Positions 25,821 to 32,958 of a DNA stretch of 64,000 nt are shown here, piece after piece. Positions within the stretch are counted from its first letter, which is position 1; each line of letters starts with the position of its first letter. Location: the NCBI GenBank assembly GCA_038322995.1, contig JBBQGM010000008.1, forward strand, positions 6,294-70,293, in the 5' to 3' direction. Origin of the DNA: QHXQ01 sp038322995 (GTDB lineage Bacteria; Acidobacteriota; Blastocatellia; Pyrinomonadales; Pyrinomonadaceae). Both the position numbers and the translations under genes were made by a program. A model generated the notes under the pieces. It saw nothing but the letters and a program-made list of their open reading frames with translations, was not told the DNA's origin and did not search any database.

Positions 25821-26948
25821 CTATTCCTCGTCCGCCGCGAACAGCCGTTCGTAATCTTCCATCCGCGTCGGCTCGACGCGCACGAGGCGCAAATTCTCTG
25901 CGATGTGCGCCTGTTGGCTCATGCCGATGAGCGCGGTCGTGACGCCGGGTGTGGAGCGCGTGAACTGGAGCGCGGTCATGGCGTCGGTGGCCAGCGCGCC
26001 GAGCGGTTCGCGTATGCGCGCGGGCAGATCGCGCGCCACGCGCCCTTGTAAGATCGCCGCGCTGGCCATGACCGTCACGCCGAGCGCCCGCGCCGCTTCG
26101 AGCAGGGAAACTTCCGCGCCCTGAAAACTCTGATTCGTCTGCGTCAACGCTTCGGGCATGCCGAGATTCAAGGGCAACTGCAGGAAGCGGAAATGATGCT
26201 CCGCCCCGCCCACCTCGCGCGCTAGTTCGACCATGCGCTCAAGCCCATGATAACCGCGCGCATCCGTGGCCACGCGGAAGCCGTTCCACGTCGCCACGCC
26301 GTAAGTGCGTATCTTATTCTCGCCGACGCTCTGCTCAAGCTGCACGAAGGCCGCGCGCAGCCGCCGCTCGAACTCGTCTGTGCCGACGACTTGCACTTGC
26401 GTCTCTGGGTTGTGGAGGTAGTAAACGTCAATCGTCTCGACTTGCAGGTTGCGCCGCGATTGCTCGATCTGATGCGCGAGATATTTCGGCGTCATGCAAT
26501 GACTGCCGGCCACGATGTCGGCCAACTCCGCGACGCCCGTGCGTACGAACGTCTCCTCGACGTAAGCCTTGACGCCCGCTTGTCCGGCCGGCGGCGCGCC
26601 GTCGAACGGCAGATAGCCGCCCTTCGTGCAGAGCAGCACTTCGTCGCGCGCATACTTGCCGGCGGCGAACAACTGTGTGAGTGCCGCGCCGATGGCGCGC
26701 TCGCTGCGCTGGAAGCGATAGTTCGCCGCCGTGTCAAGTACGTTCACGCCCAACTCGACGGCGCGCCCGACCGCTGCCGTGTAACGCCTGTCCGTCTCCT
26801 CGTCCGGCTGGCCCAAGTACGTGCCGAGACCGATGGACGAGAGCCACAAGTTCTGTTCATAGCGAAAATGATTCTCCGCCGCCACGTCGCGCAAACGGTC
26901 GCGATAACGCGCCGTGCCTTCCGTCGTGGCATAGCCGGTGATGGTCAT
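25821..26948 (-). CDS. Aldo/keto reductase
   Basis: A 375-residue NADPH-dependent oxidoreductase of the AKR superfamily. Catalytic features are VLDTAANYRFQRSERAIG (Asp and Tyr), LCTKGGYLP (Lys) and DVYYLHNPE (His). C-terminal strands/helices (TTALIGMSQ) bind NADPH. An N-terminal extension of about 45 residues precedes the barrel. The substrate is unknown. GGAG site before ATG. It is upstream of the DUF962 gene in the same direction. Confidence 0.88.
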   Translation of the reverse strand: MTITGYATTEGTARYRDRLRDVAAENHFRYEQNLWLSSIGLGTYLGQPDEETDRRYTAAVGRAVELGVNVLDTAANYRFQRSERAIGAALTQLFAAGKYARDEVLLCTKGGYLPFDGAPPAGQAGVKAYVEETFVRTGVAELADIVAGSHCMTPKYLAHQIEQSRRNLQVETIDVYYLHNPETQVQVVGTDEFERRLRAAFVQLEQSVGENKIRTYGVATWNGFRVATDARGYHGLERMVELAREVGGAEHHFRFLQLPLNLGMPEALTQTNQSFQGAEVSLLEAARALGVTVMASAAILQGRVARDLPARIREPLGALATDAMTALQFTRSTPGVTTALIGMSQQAHIAENLRLVRVEPTRMEDYERLFAADEE

Positions 26949-27102
26949 AAGAGAACTCCGAGACTTGATATATGGAAAGTGCGGAATGGTGATCTAGCCC
27001 GCAATGTCACTGTGAACTGTCATCCACTCGAAAAATCTGGCTCAGTACTCTGTAATTCAAGTTGATTGATAACTATGCTCGCTTGCCGTATCTTTTGAAC
27101 AT

Positions 27103-27891
27103 ATGGCCAGAACCGCACAACCGATCAAACTACGCAAGAACGAGCTTCGCGCTTTGACCACCCTCATCCGGCGCGGGACGACAAGGGCCAGAACGCAGAC
27201 CCGCGCCCGTATCCTTGACTTGCGGCATCGCGGCCAACACCCGCAAGCGATTTCGGCGGTCTTGCACGTCTCGCTCCAGACCATCTTCAACGGCGCGCAG
27301 TGGCCGTCCCGTCCGCATTGATGGCGCACAACGAGCGAAGATCACGGCACTCGCCGGTTCGACTCCGCCCGAAAGACATGCCCATGGGAGGCTGCGTCTG
27401 TTGGCTGCCCGTGCGGTCGAGTTGCAGTTGTGCGAAGCGGTCTCGCACAGCGCCGGCAAAGCGATTCTGAAAAAAAAACTCGCTCCAGCCGCACCTGAAA
27501 AAGACGTGGTGCAGCGGTCAGTCAGATCAATGCTGCCTTTTTAGCGCAGAGGGAGCGCCTCCTGGGGCTTTACTCATTACCTTGGGATGCTCGTTTTCCG
27601 GTGGTTTGTTTCGACGAACGCCCATGTTTCTTAATCGGCGAAACGGTCCCTGCGCTCGCTCTTAAAGCTGGCAGCGGGCGCAAAGAGCATTATGAATACG
27701 AGAAGAACGGTTCAGGCGCGCTGCTGGCGGCTATCGAACCAAAGACGGGTAAGCGCCTAGCACAAGTGTTCGATCAGCGACGCAAGCGCGAATATGCTTT
27801 GTTCCTGCGTGCGTTGGCCGCGCAGTATCTTGAGGCGGAGAAAATCCGGCTGGTGCAGGATAACTTGAACACGCACAACGCAAGTTCATTA
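27103..27891 (+). pseudogene. IS630-family transposase remnant (multiple frameshifts)
   Basis: The N-terminal HTH part (MARTAQPIKLRKNELRAL, ending VSLQTIFN) loses frame near 27290. The middle (RPVRIDGAQRAKITAL, then AVSHSAGKAILKKKL) is in a second frame and SQINAAFLAQRERLLGLYSL is in a third. The DDE catalytic part then reads VVCFDERPCFLIGE and LVQDNLNTHNASS, both typical of IS630. A MITE interrupts the gene directly after NASSL, and the end is missing. At least two indels make it inactive. Confidence 0.85.
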
Positions 27892-27982
27892 GACCTCTTG
27901 CAAAAGTCACCTTGACCGAGTGCAAAAGCCAATGATTTAGCGGGTGACATCTGCAATAAACCCGACTTTTGCAAGAGGTCTA
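27890..27982. mobile_element. MITE of a second family inside the IS630 relic
   Basis: The 17-bp arms GACCTCTTGCAAAAGTC (27892-27908) and its exact complement (27964-27980) bound an 89-bp element flanked by TA at both sides. The interior contains CCAATGATTTAGCG, close to the CAAATGACTTAGCG of the 104-bp MITEs, so the two families may share an origin or a transposase-binding site. Confidence 0.8.
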
Positions 27983-28023
27983 TTATACGCTTCGCACTGT
28001 GTGGACTCAATAGGAGAGTTCAC

Positions 28024-28275
28024 ATGACCTACCACAACTGCCAGATCGAAGCTAAGAAGTTCGGTAAAGACCGCTATGGCTCTCAGAGATACCGTTGCGC
28101 CGCTTGCCGCAAGACGTTCCAAGAAGCGAAAGATAAACCACTTGGCGGCATGTATCTGCCGCTCGAAAAGGCTTTGCTATGTCTGCATCTTTTAGTCGAG
28201 GGTTCGTCTGTCCGTTCCATCGAAAGAATCACCGGCGTTCACCGCGACACTATTCTTGATTTAATCTTAAATTCC
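28024..28275 (+). pseudogene. IS1-family transposase, N-terminal fragment
   Basis: The ORF opens with an IS1-type zinc-ribbon (CHNCQIEAKKFGKD-like start, then RYRCAACRKTFQE), followed by a helix-turn-helix (SVRSIERITGVHRDTIL). After about residue 82 the sequence turns into unrelated residues and hairpin DNA. It is only the N-terminal fragment of an IS1-like transposase. It lies between the IS630 relic and the cas6 remnant. Confidence 0.8.
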
Positions 28276-28369
28276 CCGTCAGCTTGCTGCGGGGTCGCCG
28301 AATAGAAACTATGGGAGTCCAGAGGGAACGATGTTCCCTCTGGTCAAGGGCGGGGTTAATACCCCGCCC
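28274..28369. repeat. Three stacked hairpins
   Basis: Three palindromes occur within 100 bases: CCCCG...CGGGG (28274-28294), CCAGAGGGAAC-GAT-GTTCCCTCTGG (28319-28343) and GGGCGGGGT-TAAT-ACCCCGCCC (28348-28369). They lie exactly at the broken ends of the IS1 and cas6 fragments. They could be terminators or short palindromic repeats that mediated the deletions. Confidence 0.6.
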
Positions 28370-28428
28370 GCGAAGCTGGCGTGCGGCGCGTTAGCGCCGC
28401 CGCCTTTATTTTCCTGTTGTTGAGAAAT

Positions 28429-28745
28429 CCGCCGCGTGAGCGGCGGGACGGGCGGCTGGAAGCGATAAGGTCGCGGCGCGCTCTGGTTTTTGCCCAGCAG
28501 GTTGCGCGCCTCCGCAATCTGCGACTCGAAGAAAGTCGGATAGATGCAGACATCTCTCAGCAGGCATCTACGGCAATCTTGATGCGCGACCGAACAGGCA
28601 ATCGCTTTCAAGGCATGGCCGAACGCACCGCGCAAAGTCGAGCCGAGCCGAGCAGCGCCGGCAGTTCCATCTCCGCATGCGCCTGCAAACGAAACTCGTA
28701 ACGCGCCAATGTCAAGGAGGCGAATGGCGCAAGCTGCAAACTCAA
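28429..28745 (-). pseudogene. cas6: cas6 remnant (CRISPR endoribonuclease), frameshifted and truncated
   Basis: The frame from a likely TTG at 28745 (GAGAGGGGG upstream) encodes LAPFASLTLARYEFRLQ and MELPALLGS. The next frame continues STLRGAFGHALKAIACS and HQDCRRCLLRDVCIYPTFFE, the Cys-rich N-terminal signature of Cas6-type CRISPR RNA-processing proteins. The break coincides with a tandem GGCTC duplication (CTCGGCTCGGCTCG near 28640), which accounts for the frameshift. The C-terminal two thirds are gone and no cas genes or CRISPR repeats are nearby. It is the relic of a former CRISPR locus. Confidence 0.7.
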
Positions 28746-29162
28746 TTTCGTTTCCCCCTCTCAGCATGTCGCGCACCTTGTTCGTTGCTGTCAGCGCAGC
28801 AACCCATCGGCGCGCGGCCGCCCGGCGTGATTCGGCGTCGAAACGGCTTCACCTTTCACTCAGGTCCAAACTTTTGATTGAACCCTGCCCCGCGCTATTG
28901 CTTCTGTCCTTTGTCGAGTATGTGTAGCGGTCTGTGATCGGATTGTGCGCTCGCTGGAAATGTCTGATCTTTTGCGTGAAGAGTAAAGCCTCCGGCGTGC
29001 GCCTGAGAGCTTGCCGTGACCCTCTTGCCGCACTGCCAATCCGTTTGTGCCATTGCATCTTTCGAGCTTAAACTGCGTCCTGTTCTGGGCCCGGGCAATG
29101 CAATCGGCACGTGCGCGCTTGCCCGGCGCGCGGCAGCAGCAAAATCAGGGAGCATAAAATAG
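28746..29162. other. Gene-free spacer upstream of the ATPase-helicase module
   Basis: No convincing ORF. The far left is the likely 5' flank of the cas6 relic and the right end holds the AGGGAG ribosome-binding site of the next gene. It probably contains the promoter of the four-gene module; no clear promoter boxes are asserted. Confidence 0.4.
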
Positions 29163-30065
29163 ATGAGCGACAAAAGCGGTTCCGCGTTAGCGTCAGCCGG
29201 CGCAGTTCACACTGAAACTCTCAGCGCCAATCTCGGCGAAGTCCGGCGCGTGCTGGCGGGCGAGGTCAAATTACGCAGCGCGGTCATCAAGCCTTTGGAA
29301 AACGCTTTGCGGGCGCTCAAAGACCCGCATCGCAATGCTGTCGCGTTGGCTGAAGCCGGCGCGGCCCTAGAGAACGCGCCGCCGGATTTGACCGTGCCCG
29401 CAGGCTACCAGAAAATCGTCCGGCAATTGCGCGCGGTCGCCGATGAAAAACTTTCCGAGTTGGAATTCGCTTTCGCCAGAGACTTGCGCGAGGCCTTCAA
29501 GGAAAAGGGGCTGAAACTGGCCGGCACGCCCGGCGAGTTGATTGCCGATCTGTTCATCATCAAAGTTGACATGCGCCGGAAACAGGTTGAGATGACTTTC
29601 TCGCGCCAGCCGGTGACGGAGAAAAAGATCAAGTTGAACGTCGAGCAGGTCGTCGTCGCTTATGAACGCGCACGCCGCGACATCTGCGAGCGCAAGGTTG
29701 ATCTGGACGAGTTGCTGCGCGAGTTGTTTGAAGCCTACGGGCGCATCCTCAAGTTGACGGGCAAGCAGTCGGGCGCGCGGCTGAGCATCGTTGACTGCTA
29801 CCGCGAACTGGTGCTGGTGCGCCAGCCGCCCTCCTTCCGCAAGTCGCCCTCGAAGCAGAGTTTTCGTGATTATCCCAAGCCGCACTTCGCTTACGACATG
29901 CTGCAACTGCGCCGCCAGCAAAAGATGACGCACGCAGGCCACCGGCTCAATTTGGGCACGGCGACGATTGACGTGGGCAGCGACACGGCGCGGGCGATGT
30001 TCTTAGCCACCGGCCCGACCGAAGGGCAGTTCATCAAAGACCTCTACTTCACGACGGAGAAATAA
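29163..30065 (+). CDS. Unknown first protein of DUF2791-helicase module
   Basis: The 300-residue protein is mainly helical with a charged central region (EKLSELEFAFARDLREAF, 98-115) and a beta-rich stretch (ADLFIIKVDMRRKQVEMTF). The C-terminal half has FRDYPKPHFAYDMLQLRR. I recognise no family. It has no signal peptide or membrane segment, so it is cytoplasmic. It ends two bases before the first ATPase start, so the two are certainly cotranscribed. By position it may be the substrate- or DNA-recognition subunit of the module, but that is only context. AGGGAG site before ATG. Confidence 0.6.
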   Translation: MSDKSGSALASAGAVHTETLSANLGEVRRVLAGEVKLRSAVIKPLENALRALKDPHRNAVALAEAGAALENAPPDLTVPAGYQKIVRQLRAVADEKLSELEFAFARDLREAFKEKGLKLAGTPGELIADLFIIKVDMRRKQVEMTFSRQPVTEKKIKLNVEQVVVAYERARRDICERKVDLDELLRELFEAYGRILKLTGKQSGARLSIVDCYRELVLVRQPPSFRKSPSKQSFRDYPKPHFAYDMLQLRRQQKMTHAGHRLNLGTATIDVGSDTARAMFLATGPTEGQFIKDLYFTTEK

Positions 30066-30067
30066 GC

Positions 30068-31351
30068 ATGACTTTGACGCAAGGAGAAGCTCAGCACATC
30101 GTCCGCAAGCTGGGCGAATCCGGCATTCCGCCTTCGCGCGGGTTGGAGGCGTACACGGTCGGCATTGATTCGCTCTTGGGCACGCTCGAGGACGAATATC
30201 TGCGCGGCTACTTGCCGGACGGCGGTTCGAGTTTCAAGCTGGTGGTCGGCGAATACGGCAGCGGCAAATCGCACTTTCTGTATCGCCTGCGCGATCTGGC
30301 CTGGACGCATGGCTACGTCGTCAGCCGCACCGAACTGAGTCCGAAAGAATGTCCTTACGACAATCAACTGAAAGTCTATCAGGCGGTCACGAGCAATCTC
30401 ATCTACCACGACCCGGCGGCGGAAAGCGCGGACACGCAAGGGTTAGAAGCCTTTCTGGAAAATCATTTCTTTCACACCTTGCGCACCCTCGGCGTCGAGC
30501 AGGCGCAGACGAGCATCGGCTTGGACGTGCGCGTTCAATTGTGGCTCGACACGATCCTGCATTTCAAAATCGAAAGCCCTTCGTTTCGCCACGCCATTTA
30601 TTACTACTTGCAAGCGGTCGCGGAAGAGAACGAAGAGCACAAGCGCTTGCTCGGCGCGTGGCTGCGCGGCGAGAGCATCGCGCTCAAAGATGTGCGCGCG
30701 TTCAGCATCACGGAGAAACTTGATCGGTCGGTAGCCTTCAAGATGCTGCGCTCGCTGGCCCAACTCGTTCACGAACTCGGCTACAGTGGTCTCGTGCTGC
30801 TCTTCGATGAAGGCGACCGCATGGTGAGCATCGGCTCGGCGCACACGGAAAAGATCGCGTGCGATAACCTGCGCGAAGTGATTGACCGGTGCGCGGGGGA
30901 AAGCCTGCCGTCGTCGCTGTTCGTCTATGCCGTCCCGCCGTACTTCGTCACCAACATCGCGCCGCAGTACGAAGCTTTGAGCCAGCGCATCAGCGCCAAG
31001 GTGAAATTCTCGCGCCAGAATCCGTTCAGCGTGCAAATCAGTCTCGACCATCTCGATTATCCGGGCGAAGAGTTGCTGCGCCTGATCGGCGCGAAGCTGG
31101 TTGACGTGTGCGAAACGGCTTACCAGATGAAGTTCGACCGCGACTTGCAAACGCGCAACATTGAGGGCCTCGCGGCAAGCTGCGCGGCGCTGCTCTCGAC
31201 CAGCCATCGCCGCCACTTCGTCAAGTCTCTGATCACCATGCTCACCGAACAGCGCGTCGCGGGCGAGCGTCCTTACGAAGAAGAGAACTTGCACGGCGTG
31301 CTGCGCGATGTCACAGAGCAGTTGGGACGGAGCGAATCAGGAGAATACTGA
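30068..31351 (+). CDS. DUF2791/BrxD-like P-loop ATPase 1
   Basis: The 427-residue protein has a Walker A motif GEYGSGKSHFLYR (about 61-73) and Walker B LVLLFDEGDRM (about 245). The N-terminal lead (GIPPSRGLEAYTVGIDSLLGTL) and overall order match the DUF2791/BrxD ATP-binding family. In BREX and related defence modules such ATPases accompany helicases and methylases. The start lies two bases after the preceding stop. It is separated from the second ATPase by 87 bases holding a degenerate-word hairpin. Confidence 0.8.
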   Translation: MTLTQGEAQHIVRKLGESGIPPSRGLEAYTVGIDSLLGTLEDEYLRGYLPDGGSSFKLVVGEYGSGKSHFLYRLRDLAWTHGYVVSRTELSPKECPYDNQLKVYQAVTSNLIYHDPAAESADTQGLEAFLENHFFHTLRTLGVEQAQTSIGLDVRVQLWLDTILHFKIESPSFRHAIYYYLQAVAEENEEHKRLLGAWLRGESIALKDVRAFSITEKLDRSVAFKMLRSLAQLVHELGYSGLVLLFDEGDRMVSIGSAHTEKIACDNLREVIDRCAGESLPSSLFVYAVPPYFVTNIAPQYEALSQRISAKVKFSRQNPFSVQISLDHLDYPGEELLRLIGAKLVDVCETAYQMKFDRDLQTRNIEGLAASCAALLSTSHRRHFVKSLITMLTEQRVAGERPYEEENLHGVLRDVTEQLGRSESGEY

Positions 31352-31354
31352 GGC

Positions 31355-31431
31355 AGTTGTCCGTTGTTAGTTATCAGCGTACTCATTGGCCTTCGCTTCT
31401 ACAACTGACAACGGGCGACGGACAACGGACT
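31355..31431. repeat. Degenerate-word hairpin between the two ATPase genes
   Basis: Left arm words AGTTGTCCGTTGTTAGTT pair imperfectly with ACAACTGACAACGGGCGACG and following. It is directly after the first ATPase stop and 8 bases before the next ATG. The same GTTGTC/GACAAC vocabulary occurs at 20396-20500. Confidence 0.6.
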
Positions 31432-31438
31432 AGGCACT

Positions 31439-32851
31439 ATGGTCGGAGCTATCGTTAATCACCCACTCTTCGGGCGCGGGCAGGTGTTGGAATTGCGCAA
31501 CGTCGCGCGCCAGTCTGTCGTGCGCTTCGACAACGGCATCCGCACGGTGGTCGAGAGCAACATGCTTTCAATGTTGCAGCCTGCCGAGGGCGCGGCTGCA
31601 ACCAATCATCGCGCCAGTCAACCATCCGCGCCGCGGCCTGAAAGAGTGTTCACGCCCGCGGAAACGGAGCGACTCGAAGCGCGGCGCACGATTGAGGCTT
31701 TGCGGTATGGCATCGTGCCGACCCGGCGCATCCGCGAGTTGAGCGTCGGCCTCGAAGCAGAGCGCGCCAGCCTACAGCGCGCTTTCAGTGAAGTGCAGCA
31801 GAGCGGCGGCGATGTCCGCATCATCCTCGGCGAGTACGGCGCGGGCAAAAGCCACTTCTTCGAGTTGGCTGCGCAGGAAGCTCTCGCGCAGAACTTCGTG
31901 GTGGCGACGACCAGTCTTGACTTGCGCGAAGTCCCGCCCAATCGCCCGCAACGCATCTATCATTCGTTGATGCGCTCGCTTCGTTATCCGCAGGCAACCG
32001 AAATCGGCCTCGCGCCTTTGTTGGAACGCCTCATCGCGCAGCCGAACTATTCGACCTTACAAGACACTTTGCGCGGGACGTTCTTCGCCTCTGCCTTGCA
32101 CAACTATGCGCTGATGCGCGCGCGGCCGGGCGAGGCGTTGGACTTGTTGCTCGATTGGATGTCCGGCGAGAAGGTCTTCATCAAATCCGTGCGCGATGTG
32201 GCGGCGATCAAGAGCAAAGAGTTTCCGCTGCCTGCGCTTTCGCAGATGACCACGGCGGCGGATCAATATTGCTACCTGCTCAACGGTTGGGGCTGGTTGG
32301 CGACGCAAGCGGGTTACGCCGGGTTGGCCGTCTTCATTGACGAATCCGAACATTACAGCCTGCTCACGCAACGCAGTCAGGAGCGCGCCGACAACTTTTT
32401 CAAAGCGCTGATCTACACTGCCCTCGGCGCGCGTGGGCGCATCAGCGAAAGCGACTTGCAACACCAGTATCGCGCGCATCCTTTTCGTTTGACCGAGCGC
32501 AGCCACTTGTTGTTGCTCTTTGCCGTCACGCCTTCCGCGAACACGTTCGATTACCGCCGCTGGCTAGGCGAAGAGCAAGTGCTGGCTTTGAATAAATACC
32601 TGCCGCCCGCCGCGCTCGACGAATTGATGGCGCGGCTCCACGTCCTGCATCGGCAGGCTTACGCTTATCAGCATAGCGAACAGTTGCTCGATGTCGCGCA
32701 AGGCTTGCTTGAATGCTTGGACAGCAATCTCATCAACCTGCGACAGGTGATTCGGCTCGCCATCGAAATCTTCGACCTGTGCTACGCGCACAAGGACTAC
32801 CACGCCCCGCAAGCCGTCGCCGAACTACGCAGGGCGCTGCTGAACGGATAG
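31439..32851 (+). CDS. DUF2791/BrxD-like P-loop ATPase 2 with N-terminal Tudor/SH3-like domain
   Basis: The 470-residue protein starts with about 45 residues resembling a UvrD/CarD-type Tudor/SH3-like fold (NHPLFGRGQVLE and VVRFDNGIRTVV), then a linker. The ATPase follows: Walker A GEYGAGKSHFFE (about 130-141) and Walker B GLAVFIDESEHY (about 290). It is a paralogue of the preceding ATPase with a different N-terminal module, suggesting a heteromeric pair. The N-terminal fold may contact RNA polymerase or DNA; this is inference. Confidence 0.8.
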   Translation: MVGAIVNHPLFGRGQVLELRNVARQSVVRFDNGIRTVVESNMLSMLQPAEGAAATNHRASQPSAPRPERVFTPAETERLEARRTIEALRYGIVPTRRIRELSVGLEAERASLQRAFSEVQQSGGDVRIILGEYGAGKSHFFELAAQEALAQNFVVATTSLDLREVPPNRPQRIYHSLMRSLRYPQATEIGLAPLLERLIAQPNYSTLQDTLRGTFFASALHNYALMRARPGEALDLLLDWMSGEKVFIKSVRDVAAIKSKEFPLPALSQMTTAADQYCYLLNGWGWLATQAGYAGLAVFIDESEHYSLLTQRSQERADNFFKALIYTALGARGRISESDLQHQYRAHPFRLTERSHLLLLFAVTPSANTFDYRRWLGEEQVLALNKYLPPAALDELMARLHVLHRQAYAYQHSEQLLDVAQGLLECLDSNLINLRQVIRLAIEIFDLCYAHKDYHAPQAVAELRRALLNG

Positions 32852-32852
32852 G

Positions 32853-32951
32853 AGCAGGAGGTAGGCGGCAGGGGCAGGAGGCAGGGGCAGGTAGTAGGTA
32901 AGACCGAATTGCTTTTCCTGCGTCCTGCCTCCTGAACACTCCTGCTTCCTG
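32853..32951. repeat. Degenerate-word hairpin before helicase gene
   Basis: Purine-rich words (GGCAGGGGCAGGAGGCAGG) are followed by complementary words (CCTGCGTCCTGCCTCCTG and CTCCTGCTTCCTG). The segment AGGTAAGACCGAATTGCTTTTCCTG recurs almost exactly inside the helicase gene (33196-33222). It ends 8 bases before the helicase ATG. Confidence 0.7.
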
Positions 32952-32958
32952 AATAAAG

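Noticed and set aside
27340..27380. GGTTCGACTCC resembling a tRNA T-arm
   Set aside because: It lies inside the IS630 coding remnant and no acceptor or anticodon stem could be paired around it.
28274..28745. Possible CRISPR array near the cas6 relic
   Set aside because: The palindromes differ from each other and are not regularly spaced direct repeats; only a cas6 remnant is present.
29367..31294. Long minus-strand ORFs over the ATPase module
   Set aside because: They are antisense to genes with intact Walker motifs and show no recognisable family or start signals.
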